Positions 1 to 10,485 of a stretch of DNA of 37,013 nt are shown piece after piece. Source of the stretch: Theodoxus fluviatilis (Eukaryota; Mollusca; Gastropoda; Cycloneritida; Neritidae); NCBI GenBank assembly GCA_034096865.1, contig JAWQFJ010001836.1, positions 135,001-172,013 on the forward strand. The letters are read 5' to 3'. A program made the translations under genes and the position numbers. Each line of letters opens with the position of its first letter. Position 1 is the stretch's first letter. A model generated the notes under the pieces. That model did not search any database. It saw only the letters and a list, made by a program, of their open reading frames with translations, and was not told the origin of the DNA.

Positions 1-2041
1 CGTTTCTTAGTCAAGGAACCTCGCAGGAAACTCGAGGGCTAGGCGTTGCCTACGGCGTCTCGCTCACAAGGAGGCACTCGCTGTGAAGGAGGGTGGCCGA
101 GGTAGCTCCGAAGGTACCTAGCCGCGTGTAGCTGCAGAGGCCCGGATGAACCAAAATGGCGGAGACCGTGCTATTTGGGTTGCCGCTGATAGACGGCAGT
201 GTCTGTAATGTGCTCTCAGTGTCTGAAAATGGAAAAATGTACGTACGCGGAAGTAGTTACTGTTCAAGTGTTCATTTGTATATTTTGAGGAGTATGTGAT
301 AGGTTTTTTCTGGACAGACACTGTCGAACTTTTTGGGGGGTTTGCATAAACTAAACAACGTACATGTCTACTCTCTGAATTATGTCCGTTGATTTGATCG
401 AAGTGTATCGAGGCACAACGTTTTCGACAAAATCGTCTACAATTAAACCTGTTATTTGCCTATGGTACAAGCGCATGGTCATTGTGTGTCTTTAAACTTC
501 ATAATTGTTGCAGCAGCACAGGAGGAGATAAATAGGCCGAAACAGAATTATGTTTCAAAAATTCATCACGTGACTAAACCCAACAGATGACAAAGTGACC
601 TTGGGTCATGTGTCCACTAGGCGGCCTTTTTTCCAAAATATACCTTTCCATGAAACGGACAAAACAATGATGGATCTAAGACGTCTATCTAGACCTACGT
701 TGCTTTGGTCTGAGAGGGCGAGTGTTCTTCAGTCGCAGACGGTATACCGCCTCGGGGTCGGTACCCCAACAACAGGCCGATTCTGGCGCTGTCTCTTTGA
801 TTAAGAGGGCAGTTTCTCGGTATTGCACCAGCTTCTCCACTCGCTTCGTTTAAAAAAAGAGGTAGGACTTGCCAGTAACCGGAGACAGGCCCTCGATCGT
901 GGTTCCTGAGAGACCTTTGCTCATTTGCGGCTGAGTTCTCATTGTTGTTGCTCTGGCTTCTCCTCTGCTCCTTCTAGCTGGGTGTAGTTTTCTCTGTCTC
1001 CGTAACTCATTCGCGACGTGTAGCATCATATAATTATTAAGATCCCATGCGCTGAGCATAGTCGTTGACGACACGTAGATTCGTATGATGCCACGCATTT
1101 TCATACTTTTCTTGTTTTAAAATTAGAGAACTAGACTTAGTTTTTTTGCTTTATTACTTTTTTAATACGAATTTTCAAAATATGTCTATCTGCCTGCGAT
1201 GCCAGGGATAAGAAGCACTATAAATAATGTGTCTTTAATTAGTTAAATATCCATTTCTGACTGACCATCCCACTCTCGGGCCCGACAATACATGTACATG
1301 CACGCCCACGCAAAGAAAGTGCGGCTCAGCACATGATGTACATCCATAACGTAGCCTGATCAATTATGTCAGGTGAGAAACGGTATTAATATTAATCAAA
1401 AGCAAGCTGTGCACTCCTGAACTCGCGAGTCATACTTATTCAAATACATTAACTTTAGGAGGTCTGGTTGTTGTTTTGTGTAATGAATTCCCTTCAAGTT
1501 TGATTTGTATATGCGTCCGTGTGAACACGTTTACTTTACAGGCATACGTAAGACTGACTTTACTTAATTTACAAGTTCCTCTCTCACCAACCTTTCTTTG
1601 TCATTCCTCACCTGTCCACATGAGCGTGTTGTGTCTGACGAAAACATCTGTAGTCGAAGCTTTGTGCCGTATTAATTTTAGTCACTCATGTATTTGTAAT
1701 ACAACCGACTAAAAAGATACTTCAGTGCTCTGTTGTCGAAATTCCGAAGTCGCAGGTAATCAGTTGTTCTAAAACCTTTAATGAATGTTGAGCTGCAGAT
1801 TTGGCGTATATGAGGGAGAGTTACTTTGCCGCTAGTCTAACGCAATCCATTCGCAATGGTATGCTCTGTCCGTAATACCGTCTACGAATAGACCACTAGA
1901 TAGTTCCAGCGTCACATGATGTAATCATATGATGTTCACATGATGTTAACATATGATGTTACATATAGCAGTACCACGTGATCGTAGTTCCATATTGTCA
2001 TTGATTGTTGCTATTGCACGTGTAAACAACGCCATTCTTTA
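1..2041. other. Outer left arm, no supported gene
   Basis: This stretch lies outside the inner TIR element. Only short open frames occur. The longest (minus, 850-1104) is shared with the right arm, but a 7-versus-6 T homopolymer difference changes its C-terminus, and I recognise nothing in it. An AAAATGGCGGA motif at about 153-163, mirrored near 12620, resembles a YY1-type promoter-proximal site. The inference is weak. The 1913-1967 part is a short tandem repeat listed separately. Confidence 0.6.
1913..1967. repeat. Short tandem repeat of CATATGATGTT-like units
   Basis: About four imperfect copies of a 13-15 bp unit (CACATGATGT, CATATGATGTTCA, CATGATGTTAA, CATATGATGTTA) stand in a row. They lie about 75 bp outside the TIR element that starts at 2042. 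The mirrored copy is at about 10820-10875. Confidence 0.6.
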
Positions 2042-2300
2042 AAGCCCTAACTTAATAGCCCAAACGGTTGCACGGCGACAGGCCCGAACAGCTGTCGCCC
2101 GACCAAATCGTTCGGCAAGAACTGTGTTCGCCCTTAACTGCCCGTGCTCCGTGCGCGCCGAACACCCAGACAGCGAGCTCGCTCTGTCTCGGCGAGAATG
2201 TGTCGGGCAAATATTTACTCGCAGCGCATGTTTTTGGAGCTGGCTTCTCATTGGCTGAGAAACCGACTCTTCTCTCGAGGAGGAGCTTTTGTTGTCGTGC

Positions 2301-2490
2301 TCGCGACTGTTTGCACATTTTAAATGGCTGACATATCTTCGGTTCGCACAGAAAACGCTGTATTTTGAGGATACTAGAAACCCATCCAAAGAAAATATAA
2401 GCCATGAACAGCATTAATTGATCAAAGCTGTATGTTGAATGCATCAATAGGTCGTGAAAGCTCCTACATTTAAATAATGGAATGGAGGTC
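2301..2490 (+). repeat. 190-bp core shared with the element at 25170-25750
   Basis: The stretch from CGCGACTGTTTGCA to past GTGAAAGCTCCTAC is closely matched at 25386-25575 (by eye roughly 85-90% alike) and mirrored at 10300-10485. Both contexts also have a CCAAT-type box a short way upstream (CATTGGCTGAG here, ACCAATCACC there) and an ATGGC motif just inside the core. The retained block could be a promoter or another cis-element common to two transposon families. That role is inference. Confidence 0.7.
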
Positions 2491-2529
2491 GACTCGCCCT
2501 CTGTGTGGACCAGCCAAAGGCAGGGGCGT

Positions 2530-2620
2530 GTTCAAGACACCTACCGGTACGTACCGGTACGTACCGGTAGCATCTTGAACGACTTGTTACGGCTACCGGT
2601 ACGTACCGGTACGTACCGCG
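2530..2620 (+). repeat. ACCGGTA dyad module 1, left arm
   Basis: GTTCAAGA opens the module, followed by three copies of TACCGGTA joined by CG (TACCGGTACGTACCGG pattern), then the inverse TCTTGAAC. A second ACCGGTACGT cluster runs to 2620. Each ACCGGT is itself palindromic. About 35 bp further on is AAAATGGCTGCC, a YY1-like motif. The module is repeated in opposite orientation at 3167-3226. Confidence 0.75.
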
Positions 2621-3166
2621 CCGGAGAGCCGTTGCGCCCGCTGCGCCGTGTATAGCCAAAATGGCTGCCTTCGGGGAAAGGAAGAAAGTCATCATCACAA
2701 ATATGCGCTGTGGCACGCATTTCGACCTGTGATTATTACCCAGCCTATGCGAGACGTTACAAGAAGGTAGGCTGATATTGTACTTTTCTTTTTTTAAAGA
2801 ATAACTGCTCTGAAATAATTACCGGGCAAGATGTGAGCAAACATTTCAACGACAGAGCAAAACAATTTCAAGGGAAGCAACTCTTATTTCTTACATTTAG
2901 CCCTTGGTTTGTGGTGTTACCTCCCTTGAAGAGTGCATCGAACTATTCTTGCTTACACCAAGTCAGCACTGTCGTTTTGACATAAATTTCTATTCGAGCG
3001 ATGTCGAGCATTCATGCACAGCTACAGCTTAACGTATTTCATCAGCTTCCACAAGGAACAAGCAGTCTGCAGCTGCTGGTTTACTCATTTGGTTGAGAAG
3101 CGCAATCCGCGGCGATGAGAAGGCATCTTGGAAGCCATCTTGGCTACCGTTGGGTCATAACGAGTC

Positions 3167-3226
3167 GTTCAAGAAGGCACACCGGTAGGTAGGCTACCGG
3201 TAGGCTACCGGTAGGTCGTCTTGAAC
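3167..3226 (-). repeat. ACCGGTA dyad module 2, left arm, inverted
   Basis: Reading the minus strand, GTTCAAGACGACC is followed by TACCGGTAGCCTACCGGTAG and ends with CTTGAACGAC. This is the same plan as module 1. Continuing on the minus strand comes CAAGATGGCTTCC, again a YY1-like motif. The two modules therefore point toward each other across about 550 bp. Confidence 0.75.
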
Positions 3227-3987
3227 ACACGGCTGGTTCGAGAACAACAATGTATTTATAATCTTTCCTGGTGTCGGTGAGGTCCGCGCGTCAGCTATAA
3301 AGAGAAGTGCGCGAAGCTTGGCTGGGCTCGTATCAACAAGACTGAGTAATTTATTCAAGAAAACAGCAAATTTACAACGCATACTTCAATGTCAATGCAA
3401 AATTCGATGTAACACACAGCAAAAGAAGGTCATCGAAATACAGCCACGGTGCGTTAGACTCGACTACGCTCCACAGTCACAGGAAATCTGTTGTACGCGT
3501 GAACTCTCAACTCTCTCGCTGACGCTGTGCGTTCGCCTCTATTAAAATAACAACAACGCCCGGTTGGCGACGACAACGACAATGAAGACTGGGGGACTGC
3601 GTGAGAAGGGGGGAGCGGTTTGACAACTTGGTTTGGCCGATAAATCGCTATATAAACCATACTTTTACAATAAGAATGACAGTACTCGCATTGGCGACGA
3701 CTGCTATAGTTTCGACCAGAAGGATTTCGACCAGAGTCAAAGATAAGAATAAAAATATACATGCATCTATGATCCTCTTTGCATCAAATGTTGTATAGAA
3801 AATAATTGCTCACACATCGGTTTATATGATACTAGACAGCAATGTGAGAGCACAGACCCTCACTAAGTACGCCACAGTTTCTCTTCCGTGACCTCCATCA
3901 CAATAATACGAGTCGTCACTTCCGTCAAGTTCGTTTGATCAATTAGGCCTCGACACACATTTCGTCGACACCATGCGAACGACAAGC

Positions 3988-5312
3988 AAGTCTCGGCGCG
4001 CTCCTGGGACAATATTGAATTGTATATGTCTCAAAAACTAGACCATGCTGTCAAATTCACCACTTCCGAAAAACTATTTGGAGCTTTGCAGGGAATTAAA
4101 GCAGTAAATCACATATTAACCCTAACCAGAAAACATATTTATTATTGTAAGCAGAAAGACGAAAAACCAAATATTCACGATTTGACCAGATACATAATAC
4201 AGGTAATTCAAACTGAAAAATATAGCGCAAAAATCAGCCAGATCCTTGAACAGTTTAAGACAAAATGGAACAATTTTATATAATGAATTAATATACTGTA
4301 CATTACATTAACTTTTATTAGAAATGCAACTCGACACAATTCGGCGCTGTGAAATACCCATCACTCCATCTCGTCCAGCATTCCTAACATTCCTTCTTCA
4401 CCATCTGATGCCCTTATATTTATAAATTTCGCATACCTTTCACACACATGCCGTTCCTGTCTATCTTTCTCACTCTCTCTCTCTCTCTCAACAACTTATA
4501 TCTCCTTCTCTTTCGTTCTTTTTTCGGCTAGAAGGAGATAAACCCCCAACCCACCCCTTCCCATTCACCCCCGACGAAATTAAAAAAAAAAACACAACTA
4601 GTAACTATCTCTTCTTTCTTTCTTATACGTTTGTGGTTTTAGTAATAATGTATGTTCCAATTCTAGATGCATTGCGTCACTTGGCAAATAAGTATTGTGT
4701 CAAAAAATAATTTAAGTTTGTGAGATATTATTCAATCTTGGTTTGCCTTAGATTTGATGCAGACATTATGTGTGTGAATTACATGTTGTTCAAGTTGCTT
4801 TCCAGTACAAAAGTAGTGCAATGTCATTTTTATGAATCATTATTATTATTTTTTCAATCTTTCTGTTATACATTATTCAACACCATGATATGCCTGTATG
4901 TAATAATGTGTAAAGTAATTTTATTTGTAATGTGTGTGTGCAGGTATGTTATGTGTGCAAGTAAACAGGGTATTGTAGTAGTTCATATTTATACTGTTCA
5001 TACTTTGGTTGTCATTTTGTAGTAGTTCATAGTTATACTGTTCATACTTTTGTTGTCATGCCTTTTATGATTTTTCTAATAATTCGTAATGGCCCATCTG
5101 CTGATGACCAATGTAGTTTTCTTTTGTATTAATTTAAAAAAAAAGATTCAATCACTGTACTGACGAGCTGCCAAGCTTATTATTTCCGACTCAACATTGT
5201 CTGCGGATGAAAAGATCAGAAATCTTGCCTTACTACCCTTCCAAAAACACCTCGTCCTCAATAAATGCATCCTTATGCACAAAATTGAAGAAAAAAAAGT
5301 CTTGGCGCGCTC
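3988..5312 (+). mobile_element. 5'-truncated LINE insertion with target-site duplication, left arm
   Basis: AAGTCTCGGCGCGCTC (3988-4003) and AAGTCTTGGCGCGCTC (5297-5312) are 16-bp direct repeats with one mismatch. The second copy directly follows an A8 run. Sequence between them (4004-5296) begins in a reverse-transcriptase C-terminal coding stretch and ends in poly(A). Removing it leaves a continuous subterminal end of the surrounding TIR element. This is the classic outcome of target-primed reverse transcription with 5' truncation. Downstream of the coding stop (4284-5290) there is only AT-rich 3' sequence with a short CT run at 4470-4490. Confidence 0.8.
4005..4283 (+). pseudogene. C-terminal end of LINE ORF2 (reverse transcriptase), truncated
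   Basis: The open frame starts at the truncation point with Trp (WDNIELYMSQKL) and runs 92 codons to TAA. It contains FTTSEKLFGAL, then ILTLTRKHIYYCKQ, KPNIHDLTRYI, and ends EQFKTKWNNFI. This order matches what I know of the extreme C-terminus of L1/Tx1-like non-LTR retrotransposon proteins: an LFG motif, a helix ending KxxIYxC, a Px(2-4)F/L helix, an E-K-Y-x-A motif and a terminal F-x-x-K-W. The catalytic reverse-transcriptase and endonuclease domains are missing because of 5' truncation, so it is not functional. There is no real start codon. The in-frame ATG at 4026 is internal to the parent protein. The mirror copy in the other arm has an extra frameshift. Confidence 0.72.
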
Positions 5313-5393
5313 TCTTGAGAACGAACGCAGTTTTGGCGAGAACTCCGAACGCCGGTTTGCCCGACTGACAGTCGGGCTATTAAGTTAGGCCTT

Positions 5394-6303
5394 AGTGGTC
5401 GAAAGTGAGAATTCGCACATGTGCACTGCCTTATTTCGGTGTGATCGTCCTTTGGAATCCGTCGCAATGACATTTCATTGCCCTATAATCGGCTGCAGCA
5501 CAATCGGCCATCCTAACCAATCTAAATGTACAAGACCGCTTCTTTAAGCTCCTCACTGCCAAGCGAGAGCTAGGTTTACACGCCTATAGGACATTCTCAT
5601 TAACGTACCCTGTAGGAGTTATCCTCGGCGCTCTCTGTCGAAAAACAACGCTATAGGTAGAACCACCTAGTTCCGGTTGCATTCTCGAAGCGTCTGCACT
5701 GAATACTAGATCGCTCAAAGTACATGTATGTGGGGTTGGAAAACAGTACTGTGCCATGTAAAGCTCGAATGAGTAGCAGCAGATAACTGTTTAGTTCTGG
5801 CTTGAATTGACAATTTCGTTTCCCTGGTCTGGCGAGGACCAAAAATTCACTATCATCGAGTCGATGAGTGCACAATCAACTTGCCCACATTCGGCGTAAT
5901 GTAACAAGTAAGATGATGACAAGAAAATGGCATTAAACACACAAAATGTTTCATTACAACTAACATCACCGATTATATATTAATAACTGACCATTTTTAC
6001 ACTTACAGCTGGTACTGAAACAAACCACACCATACATACCTAGGAGACGATCACATGATCGAACCGTAGCCACTACGCAAGCAGACGATCGAGCTAGTGT
6101 GATATAATGTTTATTGTAATGCTCGAATGAGTGGCAGCAGATAATTATTTAGTTCTGGCTTGAATTGACTATTTCGTTTCCCTGGTCAGGCGAGGACAGA
6201 AAATTCACGATCATAGACTGATAGAGTCGATGAGTGCATGATCAACTTGCCCGCATACTGCAGGGAGTGTCCCGGTCACGCATCAAGACTCAGTGCACGA
6301 GTG
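5394..6303. repeat. Inner left arm with a diverged duplicated unit
   Basis: Two related stretches lie here, 5763-5890 and 6121-6255. Both read GCTCGAATGAGTRGCAGCAG and pass through TTTCGTTTCCCTGGTC to CAACTTGCCC. They are the left-arm counterparts of the 364-bp unit in the right arm. The unit nearest the centre is cut short by a deletion next to ACTTGCCCGCATACTGC. Short open frames overlap the unit but show no recognisable protein. Confidence 0.75.
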
Positions 6304-6341
6304 ATCGTTTCGCTTTTCTCTTATTTGTTTATCTACTCCGA
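6304..6341. other. Central spacer of the palindrome
   Basis: These 38 bp separate the innermost perfectly paired bases. The flanking stem has CTCAGTGCACGAGTG (6289-6303) against CACTCGTGCACTGAG (6342-6356). It continues outward through GAGTGTCCCGGTCACG and its complement. The spacer is pyrimidine-rich on the plus strand and has no self-complementarity I can see. It would be the loop of a cruciform or hairpin. Confidence 0.85.
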
Positions 6342-7404
6342 CACTCGTGCACTGAGTTTTGATGCGTGACCGGGACACTCTAGGCAGTATGTTTAGTTTG
6401 ATTCGTATGTAAGGTTTTAGCATTAGCTGTAGGTGTAAATATGGTCAGTTATTAATATAATTGGTGAATTTAGTTGTCATGAAACTTTGTTTTGTGCGTT
6501 AATGTCATTTTCTTGTCATAATCTTACACGTTACATTACGCCGAATGCGGGCAAGTTGATCGTGGTCAGTCAGACTTGATGATAGTGAATTTTCGGTCCT
6601 CGCCAGACCAGGGAAACGAAATTGTCAATTCAAGTCAGAACTAAACAGTTATCTGCTGCTACTCATTCGAGCATTACAATTTACATGAAAACATTATATC
6701 ACACTAGCTCGATCGTCTGCTTGCGTAGTGGCTACGGTTCGATCGTGTTCGTCTCCTAGGTATGTACGGTGTGGTTTGTTTGAGTACTAGCTGTAAGTGT
6801 AAAAATGGTCAGTTATTAATATATAATCGGTGATGTTAGTTGTAATGAAACATTTTGTGTGTTTAATGCCATTTTCTTGTCATCATCTTACTTGTTACAT
6901 TACGCCGAATGCGGGCAAGTTGATCATGCACTCATCGACTCGATGATAGTGAATTTTTGGTCCTCGCCAGACCAGGGAAACGAAATTGTCAATTCAAGCC
7001 AGAACTAAACAGTTATCTGCTGCTACTCATTCGAGCTTTACATGGCACAGTACTGTTTTCCACCCCACATACATGTACTTTGAGCGATCTAGTATTCAGT
7101 GCAGACGCTTCGAGAATGCAACCGGAACTAGGTGGTTCTACCTATAGCGTTGTTTTTCGACAGAGAGCGCCGAGGATAACTCCTACAGGGTACGTTAATG
7201 AGAATGTCCTATAGGCGTGTAAACCTAGCTCTCGCTTGGCAGTGAGGAGCTTAAAGAAGCGGTCTTGTACATTTAGATTGGTTAGGATGGCCGATTGTGC
7301 TGCAGCCGATTATAGGGCAATGAAATGTCATTGCGACGGATTCCAAAGGACGATCACACCGAAATAAGGCAGTGCACAAGTGCGAATTCTCACTTTCGAC
7401 CACT
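6342..7404. repeat. Inner right arm with 364-bp tandem unit
   Basis: CTGTAGGTGTAAAT at 6427 and CTGTAAGTGTAAAA at 6791 mark two successive copies, a period of 364 bp. Both go on through TCAGTTATTAATAT, TTACATTACGCCGAATGCGG and CCTCGCCAGACCAGGGAAAC to CTGCTACTCATTCGAGC. The second copy is cut off after about 280 bp. The stretch 6392-6547 has no counterpart in the left arm. No gene is recognised. Confidence 0.78.
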
Positions 7405-7485
7405 AAGGCCTAACTTAATAGCCCGACTGTCAGTCGGGTACACCGGCGTTCGGAGTTCTCGCCAAAACTGCGTTCGTTCTCAAGA

Positions 7486-8808
7486 GAGCGCGCCAAGACT
7501 TTTTTTTCTTCAATTTTGTGCATAAGGATGCATTTATTGAGGACGAGGTGTTTTTGGAAGGGTAGTAAGGCAAGATTTCTGATCTTTTCATCCGCAGACA
7601 ATGTTGAGTCGGAAATAATAAGCTTGGCAGCTCGTCAGTACAGTGATTGAATCTTTTTTTTTAAATTAATACAAAAGAAAACTACATTGGTCATCAGCAG
7701 ATGGGCCATTACGAATTATTAGAAAAATCATAAAAGGCATGACAACAAAAGTATGAACAGTATAACTATGAACTACTACAATATGACAACCAAAGTATGA
7801 ACAGTATAACTATGAACTACTACAATACCCTGTTTACTTGCACACATAACATACCTGCACACACACATTACAAATATAATTACATTACACATTATTACAT
7901 ACAGGCATATCATGGTGTTGAATAATGTATAACAGAAAGATTGAAAAAATAATAATAATGATTCATAAAAATGACATTGCACTACTTCTGTACTGGAAAG
8001 CAACTTGAACTACATGTAATTCACACACATAATGTCTGCATCAAATCTAAGGCAAACCAAGATTGAATAATATCTCACAAACTAAAATTATTTTTTGACA
8101 CAATACTTATTTGCCAAGTGACGCAATGCATCTAGAATTGGAACATACATTATTATTAAAACCACAAACGTATAAGAAAGAAAGAAGAGATAGTTACTAG
8201 TTGTGTTTTTTTTTTTAATTTCGTCGGGGGTGAATGGGAAGGGGTGGGTTGGGGGTTTATCTCCTTCTAGCCGAAAAAAGAACGAAAGAGAAGGAGATAT
8301 AAGTTGTTGAGAGAGAGAGAGAGAGTGAGAAAGATAGACAGGAACGGCATGTGTGTGAAAGGTATGCGAAATTTATAAATATAAGGGCATCAGATGGTGA
8401 AGAAGGAATGTTAGGAATGCTGGACGAGATGGAGTGATGGGTATTTCACAGCGCCGAATTGTGTCGAGTTGCATTTCTAATAAAAGTTAATGTAATGTAC
8501 AGTATATTAATTCATTATATAAAATTGTTCCATTTTGTCTTAAACTGTTCAAGGATCTGGCTGATTTTTGCGCTATATTTTTCACTTGAATTACCTGTAT
8601 TATGTATCTGGTCAAATCGTGAATATTTGGTTTTTCGTCTTTCTGCGTACAATAATAAATATGTTTTCTAGTTAGGGTTAACATGTGATTTACTGCTTAA
8701 TTCCCTGCAAAGCTCCAAATAGTTTTTCGGAAGTGGTGAATTTGACAGCATGGTCTAGTTTTTGAGACATATACAATTCAATATTGTCCCAGGAGCGCGC
8801 CGAGACTT
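7486..8808 (-). mobile_element. 5'-truncated LINE insertion, right-arm copy
   Basis: GAGCGCGCCAAGACTT (7486-7501) precedes a T8 run, the poly(A) tail seen on the other strand. GAGCGCGCCGAGACTT (8793-8808) closes the insertion. Even the single C/T difference between the two target-site duplicates is the same as in the left arm. This shows the arms were copied after the LINE had inserted and after that mutation. Confidence 0.8.
8515..8791 (-). pseudogene. LINE ORF2 C-terminal end, right-arm copy, frameshifted
   Basis: This is the same reverse-transcriptase C-terminus as at 4005-4283. One base is missing relative to the left arm at the junction corresponding to IIQVIQT (the left arm has CAAACTGAAAAA, here CAAGTGAAAAA on the minus strand). 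The frame shifts there and the EKYSAKI...KWNNF end is lost from the upstream frame. A Lys to Thr change (YYCKQ to YYCTQ) is also visible. It decayed independently after the palindrome formed. Confidence 0.7.
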
Positions 8809-9557
8809 GCTTGTCGTTCGCATGGTGTCGACGAAATGTGTGTCGAGGCCTAATTGATCAAACGAACTTGACGGAAGTGACGACTCGTATTATTGTGATG
8901 GAGGTCACGGAAGAGAAACTGTGGCGTACTTAGTGAGGGTCTGTGCTCTCACATTGCTGTCTAGTATCATATAAACCGATGTGTGAGCAATTATTTTCTA
9001 TACAACATTTGATGCAAAGAGGATCATAGATGCATGTATATTTTTATTCTTATCTTTGACTCTGGTCGAAATCCTTCTGGTCGAAACTATAGCAGTCGCC
9101 GCCAATGCGAGTACTGTCATTCTTATTGTAAAAGTATGGTCTATATAGCGATATATCGGCCAAACCAAGTTGTCAAACCGCTCCCCCCTTCTCACGCAGT
9201 CCCCCAGTCTTCATTGTCGTTGTCGTCGCCAACCGGGCGTTGTTGTTATTTTAATAGAGGCGAACGCACAGCGTCAGCGAGAGAGTTGAGAGTTCACGTG
9301 TGCAACAGATTTCCTGTGACTGTGGAGCTTAGTCGAGTCGCTGTATTTTGATGACCTTCTTTTGCTGTGTGTTACATCGAATTTTGCATTGACATTGAAG
9401 CATGCGTTGTAAATTTGCTGTTTTCTTGAATAAATTACTCAGTCTTGTTGATACGAGCCCAGCCAAGCTTCGCGCACTTCTCTTTATAGCTGACGCGCGG
9501 ACCTCACCGACACCAGGAAAGATTATAAATACATTGTTGTTCTCGAACCAGCCGTGT

Positions 9558-9617
9558 GTTCAAGACGACCTACCGGTAGCCTACCGGTAGCCTACCTACC
9601 GGTGTGCCTTCTTGAAC
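9558..9617 (+). repeat. ACCGGTA dyad module 2, right arm
   Basis: GTTCAAGACGACC, then TACCGGTAGCCTACCGGTAG, then CTTGAACGAC. This is the mirror of 3167-3226, followed at about 9640 by CAAGATGGCTTCC. It is nearly identical to the left-arm copy. Confidence 0.72.
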
Positions 9618-10164
9618 GACTCGTTATGACCCAACGGTAGCCAAGATGGCTTCCAAGATGCCTTCTCATCGCCGCGGATTGCGCTTCTCAACCAAATGAG
9701 TAAACCAGCAGCTGCAGACTGCTTGTTCCTTGTGGAAGCTGATGAAATACGTTAAGCTGTAGCTGTGCATGAATGCTCGACATCGCTCGAATAGAAATTT
9801 ATGTCAAAACGACAGTGCTGACTTGGTGTAAGCAAGAATAGTTCGATGCACTCTTCAAGGGAGGTAACACCACAAACCAAGGGCTAAATGTAAGAAATAA
9901 GAGTTGCTTCCCTTGAAATTGTTTTGCTCTGTCGTTGAAATGTTTGCTCACATCTTGCCCGGTAATTATTTCAGAGCAGTTATTCTTTTAAAAAAGAAAA
10001 GTACAATATCAGCCTACCTTCTTGTAACGTCTCGCATAGGCTGGGTAATAATCACAGGTCGAAATGCGTGCCACAGCGCATATTTGTGATGATGACTTTC
10101 TTCCTTTCCCCGAAGGCAGCCATTTTGGCTATACACGGCGCAGCGGGCGCAACGGCTCTCCGGC

Positions 10165-10254
10165 GCGGTACGTACCGGTACGTACCGGTAGCCGTAACAA
10201 GTCGTTCAAGATGCTACCGGTACGTACCGGTACGTACCGGTAGGTGTCTTGAAC
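10165..10254 (-). repeat. ACCGGTA dyad module 1, right arm
   Basis: Mirror of 2530-2620, with two clusters of ACCGGTACGT separated by GTCGTTCAAGATGC. It is bordered by GCAGCCATTTTGGC at about 10117-10130. Confidence 0.72.
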
Positions 10255-10299
10255 ACGCCCCTGCCTTTGGCTGGTCCACAAAGAGGGCGAGTCGACCTC

Positions 10300-10485
10300 C
10301 ATTCCATTTTTTAAATGTAGGAGCTTTCACAACATATTGATGCAATCAACATACAGCTTTGATCAATTAATGCTGTTCATGGCTTATATTTTCTTTGGAT
10401 GGGTTTCTAGTGTCCTCAAAATACAGCGTTTTATGGTCGAATCGAAGAGTATATCCGCCATTTAAAATGTGCAAACAGTCGCGAG
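10300..10485 (-). repeat. 190-bp shared core, right-arm copy
   Basis: Reverse complement of 2301-2490, containing GTAGGAGCTTTCAC, CATACAGCTTTGATC and GCAAACAGTCGCG. A few base changes relative to the left arm are visible near the TAAATGG motif. Confidence 0.7.

Larger units (their letters stand above)
2042..5393. mobile_element. TIR-bounded non-autonomous element, left-arm copy
   Basis: The ends are 20-bp inverted repeats: AAGCCCTAACTTAATAGCCC at 2042-2061 and, reverse complemented, AAGGCCTAACTTAATAGCCC at 5374-5393 (19 of 20 match). Further inward the ends keep weaker similarity (GTTCGG, AAGAACTG/AAAACTG, GCGCGCC), and each has a small hairpin. At 5371 it is CCCGACTG-a-CAGTCGGG. No transposase-like frame is visible, so the element looks non-autonomous. 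I could not identify a target-site duplication, so the superfamily is unknown. Without the LINE inserted at 4004-5296 the element would be about 2.05 kb. The inner stretch outside the LINE and modules (2621-3166, 3227-3987) has only short open frames and no recognisable gene. Confidence 0.6.

Noticed and set aside
2039..2716. Several 87-131 codon frames on both strands in the palindrome arms
   Set aside because: They overlap the TIR, the shared core and the ACCGGTA module, do not hold the same length in the mirror arm, and show no family resemblance.
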